The position numbers and the translations under genes are program-made. 64,000 nt of DNA, taken from positions 4,593,001-4,657,000 of the forward strand of contig OX387199.1 of the NCBI GenBank assembly GCA_947561715.1. Direction: 5' to 3'. The notes under the pieces are model-generated. The model searched no databases, had not been told where the DNA came from, and saw only the letters and a list, made by a program, of their open reading frames with translations. This document shows, in pieces, positions 33,142-45,147 of the stretch. Within the stretch, counting starts at the first letter, position 1, and every line of letters starts with the position of its first letter. This DNA comes from Ascidia mentula. Its lineage: Eukaryota; Chordata; Ascidiacea; Phlebobranchia; Ascidiidae.

Positions 33142-34450
33142 TCATTTCAACAGAACGAATATCAACATTCCAACAATGAACCACATGAGGTCACTGAAGG
33201 CACTTGAAGTTACACCAGCGCTGGTGGTTTCGGTTTGAACGGTGGAGGAAACCGTCTTCAGGTCTTCAAGAGTTCTGTTGTTACAGTTGTCAGTTTCACA
33301 GCAAGCCGCCTTACAACTGCACATAGAAATAACATGCTCTCACAACGTCATTAAAGCGTTCCTAACCGACGTAGCTCGTAAATTTTGAGCAGGGTCCACC
33401 AAATTTTTTTCACAAAGGGACGTAAAAAATGTGAATGTACTTTTGGAAACCCGGTAACCGTTTAAGACGATATAATTTTTATCACAATGTCATCTCCTTG
33501 CAAAGGGGATTTGAAGCAATAAATCCATTTTATGGCCATAAAAGCAGAATGTAAACAAAAAGACAACAGTGCAATTAAATTTAGTGAGAAAAATCAAAAC
33601 GTCATCTGACAGTGCGGTGTCAATAAATTTTTGTTGGTTTTTGGTCCAAGCCAAAGAGCGGCACTCGACCCAATCGGTTGTAGCTTGGTGACATCTGATT
33701 TAGAACAAATTTTCGTTTTTTTTTGTTTAACTATCCTTGATTAGAGTAAATGAAACCCTTACGATTTTAACGACGCAACTAGGTCTGGAATGCCTAGTTT
33801 CTCAGAAAGGGTCGTATTTGCGATTTTCTTGCAGTTTTCTTCGCTTTTTGTAGCATACGAACAGCTGCTTTCGGAGAAACATAGAAATCCACTGGGTTTC
33901 CCCACATCCATACCGTTCCAACTCCCTTCGGCTTTTTTCGAGAAAAGACAAAGTTTAAACGGGTGAATTATTTTGAAAAACAAGCAAGGACGTAGATACA
34001 CAGATTAATTAATTTTTATACCAAAAACAACCACTATGGTAAGCATTGTGGAGCCAATAATATGAATTGTGTATAAGCAGCACACCAGCTGCACTGATGA
34101 GATCTTTTAGGTCGGAGCAGTGGCCATCTGTCTGCATCTTATACACAACCACTATGCGTGGATAAAATCATTAAAATGGTACAACTCAACTTTCCTTTTT
34201 AAATTCAAAAGCACTACATTTGTTACTTTTGTTGAATATATTTTATCGTAGGTCACGAACGTGATACTTGCTTACCGTCCAATCTCAGACATCGACTATC
34301 AGAACAGGAGGTGCTCTTAAAACTTTCTCGAGGGAGAAAAATCACATCCAAATCTTTGTATCCGTCATAGCAATTGAGTGCCTCGGTATCGTACATTAAG
34401 CCAGCCAAGGCAATAATGACAACCAGCAGTTTATTAATAATACAGTTCAT
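33142..34450 (-). CDS. Ly6/uPAR three-finger protein, family B1 copy 2
   Basis: Exons on the complement: 34276-34450, 33763-33931 and 33142-33316; 172 aa. Signal peptide MNCIINKLLVVIIALAGLMYDTEA, then NCYDGY, STC, SRC in exon 1; FLCFSESSC and EENC in exon 2; SCKAACCETDNCN in exon 3. That makes ten cysteines. A short Thr-rich stalk and the hydrophobic end FIVGMLIFVLLK fit a GPI-anchor signal. Introns are phase 1 and 2, as in families A and B2. Intron 1 carries an antisense hammerhead insertion. An upstream ATG at 34516 is in frame but would bury the signal peptide. Confidence 0.85.
34039..34144 (+). mobile_element. Hammerhead retroposon R3 in intron 1 of B1 copy 2
   Basis: A 106-bp insert with a 12-bp duplication ACAACCACTATG (34027-34038 and 34145-34156). 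B1 copy 6 has the uninterrupted site (about 61050-61062). The left 40 bp are the reverse complement of the sequence that follows the ribozyme in R1 (CTTATACAC, then ATTCATATTATTGGCTCCAC), and the rest is ribozyme in forward orientation. This is a 5' inversion as made by twin priming. Confidence 0.8.
34088..34138 (+). ncRNA. Inactivated hammerhead ribozyme in B1 copy 2 intron
   Basis: Core CTGATGA and the GTC site are kept and stem II has one G·U pair. The invariant GAAA is GGAG, so cleavage should be lost. It is antisense to the host gene. Confidence 0.85.
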
Positions 34451-35904
34451 ACTGATTTTGATGTGACGCTTACATGCAGTAAACCCTGTACAAACGCAAA
34501 GTTGTAACCAACACAACGTCGCTGCCGCTTTTGGTTGTGATCAAATGTCCATGCATCGAGTTCCTAAAACAGCTAAACTTTTGATTCTCACATCCAACAT
34601 TAAAAGCAAATCAGGAAGATACAAAAACGTTTTATACGTTTCGCCCTTTGTCTTTACTGCTTGTACGACAACTTTACCGATTCCCAAAACAATGGTTGTG
34701 CTTTTCCAGTCTGCTGGATTTGGTCGTAAATGTGCCACACATTTTTGAGCTCGTTAGCACACACCTATTGGCCCTAAAATACCTTAAAACCTCGGTGGTT
34801 TTACTAGCTGCAATAAAACACCGCTTTCTTTAACGATGCCTCTGGTGAAAGCGAAAGCGATTGGTGGGCTGCTTTATTGTCTTAATTTCAGTGCTTCCGG
34901 AGTTTTGTGCCATTGTAGTTTAAAATGTATTCAGTTCGTCTTTCGATTCGCGTAACGTATGTACAATAAGTTACGCCACGTCCTTGTTTGAGTAGCAAAC
35001 AGATGATATCTTTTTTTTGAATCCCTTGATCACATTTACAGATTTTGAACCGAGATTTAAGCTGGTAGAATATTTGGTTTCTTAATGATAGGCTCACAGT
35101 TGCCTTGTGGTCAATACTTAACCTGTAACTGCATACTAACATGGAACACGTCTTGCGATCAACGAACAGCATTCAGTCAAAAACTATCGTTGATCCTTTT
35201 GCCTGGTACACACTTAGCTCAAATATGAAATCGTCTTGCATTGTGGTTCAAATACTTAAAATTGCCACAAAGTTACTTACATACAATCTGAAAGCGGAAC
35301 AACACATCTAATTACAAGGGATGCCGCATACTGAAGTAAAAACTAACTTTTCCATTAGCACCCGTTAGTTCTCAACCGGGGCAAGACAGCGTACAATTTT
35401 TTTACCTACTGGAATGCCTTGAGTTACATTTCTCGTTTTTCTGACAAACCGAAAAAACGATCACGTCACGAAATTCAACTGGCTATACTGTAATTGCATA
35501 CGTGTTGAACGTGATCAATGCAAGCCAAGTCAAAATATACACAACAGCACAGAAATTCGCTTGTTATGGACTGGTTGAAAAACGTCGATTTTGAGAAAAC
35601 TCCATACATTTCTTCGTTGATTTACAACGTTTATGTTGGTTTGAGTTTTTGCAATCATGCAATTGACTGCATTTGTAATAGCCTTCGGTGTCTTTACTTT
35701 AAAGTGAAACCGTAACTTAACACGAACTAAACTATATGTCATGAAGTATACCCTGACCTTCGTAGGTTAGCTGATATTCATGTACAGATTTATAGAGTAA
35801 TTATAATAACAACACTTAGCCAAAACAGTAACAATATGGCTAAGAACCTTTGCTCCAACCATCATCACGTGATGTAAAGTGACATCGTGATGTGAACTCT
35901 CAAA
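34451..35904. repeat. B-array intergenic spacer
   Basis: Copy of the spacer unit described at 28650-30172, with the conserved hairpin at 35863-35892. No gene supported. Confidence 0.7.
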
Positions 35905-37343
35905 TTAATAAAATGTGATTAACAATAAGATTGAAGCACAAAGCATCAGAAATACCCTTCCGTCCATTTGCAAGGTGTTTCCCGAAGATGTCACAATGGA
36001 ACTAGGCGCGGTGGCATTCAACAACACGACATGAGCTATGTTGGTCTCTTGGATCGTCACGGTATTGTTGTGCAACGCTGTAACGGTTTGAACGGTGGAG
36101 GAAACCGTCTTCAGGTCTTCAAGCGTTCTGTTGTTACAGTTGTCGGTTCCACAGCAAGCCGCCTTACAACTGAACATAGAAATAAGATGCTCTCACAACG
36201 TCATTAAAGTGTTCCTAACCGACGTAGCTCGTAAATTTTGTACAGGGTTCACCAAATTTATTTTACAAAGGGACGTAAAAAAATGTGAAGCTAATTTTGG
36301 AGACCTGGTAACCGTTTAAGACGATATAATTTTTATCACAATGTCATCTCCTTGCAAAGGGTATTTGAAGCATTAAACCCACTTTATGGGCATAAAAGCG
36401 GAATGTAAACAAAAAGACAACAGTGCAATAAAATTTAGTGAGAAAAATCAAAATTTTATCTGACAATGCGGTGTCAATAAATTTTTGTTGGTTTTCGGTC
36501 CAAGCCAAAGAGCGGCACTTGACCCAATCAGTAGAAGCTTGATGACATCTGATTTAGAACAAATTTTTGCGTAAAACAATGTTTGTTGATATCGCAGCTT
36601 AAACGCTGTTGTTTTTGTTTAACGTATCCTTGACTAGAGTAAATGAAACCCTCACGATTTTAACGACGCAACTAGGCCTGGAATGCCTAGTTTCTCAGAA
36701 AGGATCGTATTTGCGATTTTCTTGCAGTTTTCTTCGCTTTTTGTAGCATACGAACAGTTGCTTTCGGAGAAACATAGAAATCCACTGGGTTTCCCCACAT
36801 CTATATCGTTCCAACTCCCTTCAGCTTTTAGCGAGAAAAGACAAAGTTTAAACGGGTGAATTATTTTGAATAACAAGCATGGACGTAGATACACAGATTA
36901 ATTAATTTTTATACCAAAAACAACCACTATGGTAAGCATTGTGGAGCCAATAATATGAATTGTGTATAAGCAGCACACCAGCTGCACCGATGAGATCTTT
37001 TAGGTCGAAACAGTGACCATTTGTCTGCATCTTATACACAACCACTAGGCGTGGATAAAATCATTAAAATGGTACAAATTAATTTTCCCCGTTAAATTCA
37101 AAAGCACTACATTTGTTACTTTTGTTGAATATATTTTATCGTAGGTCCTGAACGTGATACTTGCTTACCGTCCAATCTCAGACATCGACTTTCAGAACAG
37201 GAGATGCTGTCAAAACTGTCTCGAGGGAGAAAAATCACATCCAGATCTTTGTATCCGTCATAGCAATTGAGTGCCTCGGTATCGTACATTAAGCCAGCCA
37301 GGGCAATAATGACAACCAGCAGTTTATTAATAACACAGTTCAT
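35905..37343 (-). CDS. Ly6 family B1 copy 3 with B2-type tail (hybrid)
   Basis: Exons on the complement: 37169-37343, 36656-36824 and 35905-36169; 202 aa. Exons 1 and 2 and the start of exon 3 (SCKAACCGTDNCNNRTLEDL, then KTVSSTVQT) are B1. The rest of exon 3 (VTALHNNTVTIQETN... to MLCASILLLITFY) is the long stalk and GPI-type tail of family B2. The frame is kept across the join. The intron-2 donor is GTGAGG, where B1 copies 2, 4 and 6 have GTAAGG. Intron 1 holds an antisense hammerhead insertion. Confidence 0.84.
36932..37037 (+). mobile_element. Hammerhead retroposon R3 in intron 1 of B1 copy 3
   Basis: Same 106-bp insert and site as in B1 copy 2. The ribozyme (36981-37031) has CCGATGA for CTGATGA (U4 to C) but keeps GAAA, so its lesion differs from that of copies 2 and 5. 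Stem III has one G·U pair and stem I one mismatch. Confidence 0.82.
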
Positions 37344-38427
37344 ATTGATATTTATGTGACGCTAACATGCAGTAACCCTGTACAAACGGAAAGTTTAACC
37401 AACACAAAGTCGCTTCCGCTTTTGGTTGTGATCAAATGTCCATGCATCGAGTTTCTAAAACAGCTAAAATTTTGACTCCCACATACAACATAAAAAGCAC
37501 ATCAGGGAGATACAAAAACGTTTTATATGATATCTCATAGAATCTCCTAATCACATTTACAGATTTTGAAACGAGATTTAAGCTGGTAGAATATTTGGTT
37601 TCTTAACGATATGCCACAGTTGCCTTGTGGTCAATACTTAACTAGTAACTGCATACTAAACATGGAACACGTCTTGCGATCAAAGTACAGCATTCAGTCA
37701 AAAACTATCGTTGATCCTTTTGCCTGGTACACACTTAGCTCAAATATGAAATCCTCTTTGATTGTGGTTCAAATACTTAAAATTGCCACAAAGTTACATA
37801 CATACAATCAGAAAGCGGAACAACACATCTAATTACAAGGGATGCCGCATACTGAAGTAAAAACTAACTTTTCCATTAGCACCCGTTAGTTCTCAACCGG
37901 GGCAAGACAGCGTACAATTTTTTTACCTACTGGAATGCCTTGAGTTACATTTCTCGTTTTTCTGATAAACCGAAAAAACGATCACGTCACGAAATTCAAC
38001 TGGCTATATATTGTAATTGCATGCGCGTTGAACGTGATCAATGCAAGCCAAGTCAAAATATACACAACAGCACAGAAATTCGCTTGATGTAGAATGGTTG
38101 AAAAACGTCGATTTTGAGAAAACTCCATACATTTCTTCGTTGTTTTACAACGTTTATGTTGGTTTGAGTTTTTGCAATCATGCAATTGACTGCATTTGTA
38201 ATAGCCTTCGGTGTCTTTACTTTAAAGTGAAACCGTAACTTAACACGAACTAAACTATATGTCGTGAAGTATACCCTGACCTTCGTAGGTTAGCTGATAT
38301 TCATGTACAGCTTTATGGAGTAATTATAATAACAACACTTAGCCAAAACAGTAACAATATTGCCAAGAACCTTTGCTCCAACCATCATCACGTGATGTAA
38401 AGTGACATCGTGATGTGAACTCTCAAA
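37344..38427. repeat. B-array intergenic spacer, short form
   Basis: Spacer copy with an internal deletion after about 37525. It is nearly identical to 47221-48304 and 61351-62428. Hairpin at 38386-38415. No gene supported. Confidence 0.7.
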
Positions 38428-39978
38428 TTAATAAAATGTGATTAACAATAAGATTGAAGCACAAAGCATCAGAAATACTCTTCCGTCCATTTGCAAGGTG
38501 TTTCCCGAAGATGTCAAAATGGATGATACAGATGTTGTTTTTTTTGGCATGGCACTAGTCGTCGAAGTTGTCGAACTCCTTGGAGCTTCGAGAATGCTCG
38601 CCACGCTTTGACTGTTGCAGCCGTCTGAGTCGCAACACGCTGCTTTGCATTTACTGCAATATTAAGGAATTGCACGTTTCGGTTTTGTTCTGACGACAAA
38701 ACACTAAACTTATCTAGAAATCAATCACGCCATTCCAACAATTATAACTAGATAAAAATAAACCACACTATGTATAGCAAAGAGTTCAACACCCTGTATT
38801 AGACCTCAGGGTATTCGTTCACCCTCTTGAAACATGCTTACAATCTTAATGAACAATTTTCATTTGGTGACCCACTAACTTCGAGGAATTACCTGATTTG
38901 GGGTGATCGGCTTACCAGCGATGGAACAAAACTATTAAGTGGAGTTTGTGTAGACTGAATGCAAGCTGCCTGGCTCGATATCCCGATGAAAAGTAAAAAA
39001 TCTTATCTATCGTATTTTATACATTAGGTTCACTGGCATCGCAGCCACTTTTTCCCGACAAATCGGAACGGGATATGGAAAATCTTGCTTCCTGAGAGGT
39101 TTGAAGTCACGACCCTGGGCATATCGGACCCAAATGGAATTCTATGGAAGTTATCGGTTAGTATGGGAAAATACAGTTTGTTGCTGATGCTGCCATGAAT
39201 ATTACTCAATAATTCAAAGTTCCTTTAGCACACAAACTAGTTGTTTGGATGACGTTTCGGTCGTTATACAAGAGACCTTCACAATAAAACACAGAAATGC
39301 TTCATGCGCATGGTCGTGACTTCAAACTTTAACAGGAGCTTCATTTTTTAAATCTCGTTCCAGCTTGTCAGCAAAAACTAACTTTGATCCAGTTTGGCTG
39401 AAATGATCTGGACACCATTGAATCACTTCCTACTTATATTGGCAACTTATTAACTTTTTTACCTGATTCGCGGTGAAACGCTTGCCGCATTTGGTACAGT
39501 TTGAACAAGCTGTTTGTTTGTTGCTTTAGTGCAAGCTGAGAACCCAGCCATTATAATGGTGCATTGAGCTTCAGTGTAACAATCCATGGCATAACCGGAA
39601 ACGGTGTAAAAAAATGCTGCGTGGGCAGTTGCTGCAAAAAAAATCGAGGTTGATGTTGAAAGTTACACTGCCCGTTTATCGGACATGAGCGCGCACAAGG
39701 ACATTTTTTTATAATTTTTCAGTTGCTGCAAAACAAAATTCAAAGAATTTTTAAACCGTTGCGTTGAAATTTGGTCGCATATGGAGACAAATACAAAAAT
39801 CAAGGTCGTACAAACCTTCAACACGCAAACACCTTTTTCCTTGTCCGCATTGCTTGTCGTTTACAGCAGTGCTGTAGGATCCACCATTGTCCACAAACCC
39901 GTACTTGCAGGTCAAGGCGTTCGCACACAACGGGGACAAAAGAAGAAAATGGAAACACAAGCTGGAAATTACCCCCAT
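38428..39978 (-). CDS. Ly6/uPAR three-finger protein, family B2 copy 2
   Basis: Exons on the complement: 39816-39978, 39463-39631 and 38428-38653; 185 aa. Signal peptide MGVISSLCFHFLLLSPLCANA; cysteines in LTCKYGF, KQCGQGKRC, MDCYTEAQC, SAC, KCKAACCDSDGCN. Short stalk (SSTTSTTSAMPTKTTSV), then MDGRVFLMLCASILLLITFY as GPI-type tail. Compared with B2 copy 5 the stalk lacks about 55 codons. The donor of intron 1 is GTTTGT. The whole frame is open. Confidence 0.85.
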
Positions 39979-41530
39979 AAGGTCGCGTGCACAGGTTTGA
40001 AGAACAGACAATTCGTTTCTATTGAATATTCTCTCTACCGCCCTCATACAAGCATCAATATCACTGTAAATTTGGCATTTCTGCTTTGTATAGAGACTAT
40101 AACGCCTAACTGTAAGTAAAGTAAATATTTAAAAGTCTGTTTTTTAGCCTTTTATGTTTGTTTTTGAAACGATAAAAAGAGGACGTTAAACTGCCCTGTG
40201 CCAGAGAGTGTGCCTTAGAGCCCGTGCCCTTTGTCTTTACTGCTTGTACGACAACTTTACCGATTCCCAAAACAATGGTTGTGCTTTTCCAGTCTGCTGG
40301 ATTTGGTCGTAAATGTGCCACACATTTTTGAGCTCGTTAGCACACACCTATTGGCCCTAAAATACCTTAAAACCTCGGTGGTTTCACTAGCTGCAATAAA
40401 ACACCGCTTTCTTTAACGATACCTCTGGTGAAAGCGAAAGCGATTGGTGGGCTGCTTTATTGTCTTAATTTCAGTGCTTCCGGAGTTTTGTGCCATTGTA
40501 GTTTAAAATGTATTCAGTTCGTCTTTCGATTCGCGTAACGTATGTACAATAAGTTACGCCACGTCCTTGTTTGAGTAGCAAACAAATGATATCTTTTTTT
40601 TTGAATCCCTTGATCACATTTACAGATTTTGAACCGAGATTTAAGCTGGTAGAATATTTGGTTTCTTAATGATAGGCCCACAGTTGCCTTGTGGTCAATA
40701 CTTAACCTGTAACTGCATACTAACATGGAACACGTCTTGCGATCAACGAACAGCATTCAGTCAAAAACTATCGTTGATCCTTTTGCCTGGTACACACTTA
40801 GCTCAAATATGAAATCGTCTTTCATTGTGGTTCAAATACTTAAAATTGCCACAAAGTTACTTACATACAATCTGAAAGCGGAACAACACATCTAATTACA
40901 AGGGATGCCGCATACTGAAGTAAAAACTAACTTTTCCATTGGCACCCGTTAGTTCTCAACCGGGTCAAGACAGCGTACTATTTTTTTTACCTACTGGAAT
41001 GCCTTGAGTTACATTTCTCGTTTTTCTGATAAACCGAAAAAACGATCACGTCACGAAATTCAACTGGCTATACTGTAATTGCATGCGCGTTGAACGTGAT
41101 CAATGCAAGCAAAGTCAAAATATACACAACAGCACAGAAATTCTCTTGTTATGGACTGGTTGAAAAACGTCGATTTTGAGAAAACTCCATACATTTCTTC
41201 GTTGTTTGACAACGTTTATGTTGGTTTGAGTTTTTGCAATCATGCCATTGACTGCATTTGTAATAGCCTTCGGTGTCTTTACTTTAAAGTGAAACCGTAA
41301 CTTAACACGAACTAAACTATATGTCGTGAAGTATACCCTGACCTTCGTAGGTTAGCTGATATTCATGTACAGCTTTATGGAGTAATTATAATAACAACAC
41401 TTAGCCAAAACAGTAACAATATTGCTAAGAACCTTTGCTCCAACCATCATCACGTGATGTAAAGTGACATCGTGATGCGAACTCTCAAATTAATAAAATG
41501 TGATTAACAATAAGATTGAAACACAAAGCA
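39979..41530. repeat. Rearranged B-array spacer
   Basis: B2 upstream sequence (to about 40225) is joined directly to mid-spacer sequence (CTTTGTCTTTACTGCTTG..., at about 40230), skipping the region that elsewhere holds a B1 gene. The same join occurs at 53058 and 56298. So a B1 gene was deleted once and the product was then amplified. Hairpin at 41448-41477. Confidence 0.75.
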
Positions 41531-41853
41531 TCAGAATACCCTTCCGTCCATTTGCAAGGTGTTTCCCGAAGATGTCACAATGGAACTAGGCGCGGTGGCA
41601 TTCAACAACACGACATGAGCTATGTTGGTCTCTTGGATCGTCACGGTATTGTTGTGCAACGCTGTAACGGCGGATGACTTTTTGAAAGATGTTGTCGTAT
41701 ATCTTTGGTGGGCTGTGTCTGGATTTCGAGTGAAAATTTTCCGTTCTGGTGATACAGATGTTGTTTTTGTTGGCATGGCATTAGTCGTCGAAGTTGTCGA
41801 ACTCCTTGGAGCTTCGAGAATGCTCGCCACGCTTTGACTGTTGCAGCCGTCTG
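41531..41853 (-). pseudogene. Orphan B2 exon 3 cut by a retrotransposon junction
   Basis: Long-form B2 exon 3 from DGCNSQSVASIL onward. The upstream part with CKAACC is replaced by retrotransposon sequence at 41853/41854. A lost A (CAGAATACCC against CAGAAATACCC) also shifts the frame before the hydrophobic tail. No exon 1 or 2 is attached. Confidence 0.85.
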
Positions 41854-42387
41854 GGGAGCAAATTAGAAAAGTGAGGCGCTGCAACTGCGGGAATAGCGGC
41901 CAGCAAACGCACGTAATCACTCTTGTCGGAGGTAAGAGCATCTATGCGTTGAACTGAAGTCCCGGCTTTTCGAATAGGAACACTAGCAAACGTTTGTGCG
42001 CTGACCAAACGCTGTCGTTGGAGATCAACTAACAAAGAATGTGGTCTTAAAAAGTCGGCGCCGAGCAGTGGAGATATCCGCCAAAACAAAATTCCATTCA
42101 AACTTTCCAGCGGGCAAATTTAGTGAGATCAGACGTGAGCCGTACGTCCGAATACTGCTGCCGTTCGCAGCCACACAAGGGTTTTGCCGGGCCTGTTTGT
42201 GTGGCGCTCAAAGCGAGTCGGTGGAAAAACGCTGATTTCTGCCCCGCGTCGACAAGAAAATTACGCCCAGACATGCGGTCCATTAAAAAAATAGGCTGCT
42301 CGTTCTGCCGGCCGTCGCAGCGGCTAAAGACGGTCGGCTTGCTCGTTTCCCCGAAATAAACATGGAGGACAACACTGACGTGCGTTT
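41854..42387 (-). mobile_element. Ty3/gypsy-type retrotransposon fragment, truncated copy
   Basis: Nearly identical to 57934-58465. It covers the aspartic-protease region and the following start of pol (LLGADFLRPHSLLVDLQ). It stops abruptly at a TGCGTTT microhomology where spacer sequence resumes. It shares its left junction with the longer copy, so it arose by duplication and then deletion. Non-functional. Confidence 0.85.
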
Positions 42388-42654
42388 GCAATCATGCAAT
42401 TGACTCTGCATTTGCAATAGCCTTCGGTGTCTTTACTTTAAAGTGAAACCGTAACTTAACACGAACTAAACTATATGTCGTGAAGTATACCCTGACCTTC
42501 GTAGATTAGCTGATATTCATGTACAGCTTTATGGAGTAATTATAATAACAACACTCAGCCAAAACAGTAACAATATTGCTAAGAACCTTTGCCCCAACTA
42601 TCATCACGTGATGTCAGGTGACATCGTGATGTGAAGGATTTATACATTCTCAAA

Positions 42655-44206
42655 TTAATAAAGTGTGATTAACAATAAGAACGAAGCACAAAGCATCAGA
42701 AATACTCTTCCGTCCATTTGCAAGGTGTTTCCCGAAGATGTGAAAATGGATGATACAGATGTTGATTTTGTTGGCATGGCACTAGTCGTCGAAGTTGTCG
42801 AACTCCTTGGAGCTTCGAGAATGCTCGCCACGCTTTGACTGTTGCAGCCGTCTGAGTCGCAACACGCCGCTTTGCATTTACTGCAATATTAAGGAATTGC
42901 ATGTTTCGGTTTTGTTCTGACGACAAAACACTAAACTTATCTGGAAATCAATCACGCCATTGCAACAATTATAACTAGATAAAAATAAACCATACTATGC
43001 ATAGCAAAGAATTCAACACCCTGTATTAGACCTCAGGGTATTCGTTCACCCTCTTGAAACATGCTTACAATCTTAATGAACAATTTTCATTAGGTGACCC
43101 ACTATCTTTGAGGAATTGCCTGATTTGGGGTGATCGGCTTACCAGCGATGGAACAAAACGATTAAGTAGAGTTTGTGTAGACTGAATGCAAGCTGCCTGG
43201 CTCGATATCCCGATGAAAAGTAAAAAATCTTTTCTATCGTATTTTGTACATTAGGTTCACTGGCATCGCAGCCACTTTTCCCCGACAAATCAGAGCGGGA
43301 TATGAAAAATCTTGCTTCCTGAGAGGTTTGAAGTCACGACCCTGGGCATATCGGACCCAAATGGAATTCTACGGAACTTAGCGGTTAGTATGGGAAAATA
43401 CAGTTTGTTTCTGCTGCCAGACATATTACTCAATAATTTAAAGCTCCTCTGGCACACAAACTAGTTGTTTGGATGACGTTTCGGTCGTTATACAAGAGAC
43501 CTTCACAATAAAACACAGAAATGCTTCATGCACAGGGTCGTGACTTCAAACTTTAACAGGAGCTTCATTTTTTAAATCTCGTTCCAGCTTGTCAGCAAAA
43601 ACTAACTTTGACCCGGTTTGGCTGAAATGATCTGGCTACAACACCATTGAATCACTTCCTACTTATATTGGCAACTTATTAACTTTTTTACCTGATTCGC
43701 GGTGAATAGTTTGCCGCATTTGGTACAGTTTGAACAAGCTGTTTGTTTGTTGCTTCAGTGCAAGCTGAGAACCCAGCCATTATAATGGTGCATTGAGCTT
43801 CAGTGTAACAATCCATGGCATAACCGGAAACGGTGTAAAAAATTGCTGCGTGGGCAGTTGCTGCAAAAAAAATCGAGGTTGATGTTGAAAGTTGCACTGC
43901 CCGTTAATCGGACATGAGCGCGCACAAGGACATTTTTTATAATTTTGCATTTGCTGCAAAACAAAATTCAAAGAATTTTTAAACCGTTGCGTTGAAATTT
44001 GGTCGCATATGGAGACAAATACAAAAATCAAAGTCGTACAAACCTTCCACACGCAAACACCTTTTTCCTTGGCCGCATTGCTTGTCGGTTACAGCAGTGC
44101 TGTAGGATCCACCATTGTCCAAAAACCCATACTTGCAGGTCAAGGCGTTCGCAGACAACGGGGACAAAAGAAGAAAATGGAAACACAAGCTGGAAATTAC
44201 CCCCAT
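42655..44206 (-). CDS. Ly6/uPAR three-finger protein, family B2 copy 3
   Basis: Exons on the complement: 44044-44206, 43692-43860 and 42655-42880; 185 aa. Signal peptide MGVISSLCFHFLLLSPLSANA, then CKYGFLDNGG, KQCGQGKRC, MDCYTEAQC, CKAACCDSDGCN. It has the short stalk and a hydrophobic tail ending LITLY. It is the closest relative of frameshifted copy 1 (shared upstream and intron text) but has the full 169-nt exon 2 and an intact frame. Confidence 0.85.
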
Positions 44207-44799
44207 AAGGTCGCGTGCACAGGTTTGAAGAACAGACAATTCGTTTCTATTAAATACTCTCTCTACCGCCCTCATACAAGCATCAATATCACTATAAATT
44301 TGGAATTTCTACTTTGTCTAGAGACTATAACGTCTAATTGTGAGTAAAGTAAATATTTAAAAGTCTGTTTTTAGCCTTTTATGTTTGTTTTTGAAACGGT
44401 AAAAAGAGTACGTTAAACTGCTCTGTGCTAGAAAGTGTGCCTTGGAGCCCGTGCCCATCTTGTTTTGAACATTTGGCCCGAGAATTATGCGGTTAACTCA
44501 GCCAACGGTCCCTTGTTTTAGTAACAGTGTCGTGGTGTCAAAAAGCACCCTTTATGTTGATTCGCTGAAATGACGTAAGGCCTAACTTTGTTTAATGATC
44601 CAAGGATGCATAATTATTAGATAGGGAAATACATATCTGTACTTTAATATTTCTTATTATAAAAATTCAACATGGTTCGTCTCTGTTGTTTGGTACTCAG
44701 TATAGGGTACCCAACAGATCGACGTTGACCGGACAGGTACCACAAAGTGGAATCTAGTGTGCCTGCTAGTGTAAAAGCTAGCACAGTGTCACTGCAACA

Positions 44800-44857
44800 G
44801 CTGCACTGATGAGACCTCACAGATCGAAACAGTGCGTGTACACACCCTGTCTGCAGC
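44800..44857 (+). ncRNA. Type I hammerhead ribozyme, first of tandem pair
   Basis: GCTGCA/TGCAGC stem I is perfect. Core CTGATGA; stem II GACCT-CAC-AGATC with one C·A mismatch; GAA; stem III ACAG/CTGT closing a longer subfamily-II arm. The GTC site gives cleavage after 44851. Confidence 0.9.
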
Positions 44858-45089
44858 TTACCAATATTATTATGGCTTTTTTTGCACATATATTGCATTG
44901 GTGTTTTGCCTTTAGCGCTATCGGTTACCAAGCAGATCCGTTTGGCCATAGTGCGCTCCACAGTGGTTCGTCTCTGTTGTTTGGTACTCAGTATAGGGTA
45001 CCCAACAGATCGACGTTGACCGGACAGGTACCACAAAGTGGAATCTAGTGTGCCCGCTAGTGTAAAAGCTAGCACAGTGCCACACAACA

Positions 45090-45147
45090 GCTGCACTGAT
45101 GAGACCTCACAGGTCGAAATAGTGCGTGTACACACCCTGTCTGCAGC
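45090..45147 (+). ncRNA. Type I hammerhead ribozyme, second of tandem pair
   Basis: GCTGCA/TGCAGC stem I, CTGATGA, perfect stem II GACCT-CAC-AGGTC, GAA, stem III ATAG/CTGT with one U·G pair, GTC site with cleavage after 45141. All invariant bases are present. Confidence 0.9.

Noticed and set aside
34039..34156. Possible MITE because of TGTGTATAAG...CTTATACACA inverted ends
   Set aside because: The inverted ends are explained by a 5'-inverted ribozyme retroposon; other members (R1, R4) have no terminal inverted repeats.
44644..45135. 163-codon minus-strand ORF
   Set aside because: It is the tandem hammerhead retroposon read in antisense; the internal repeat of the protein mirrors the two RNA units.
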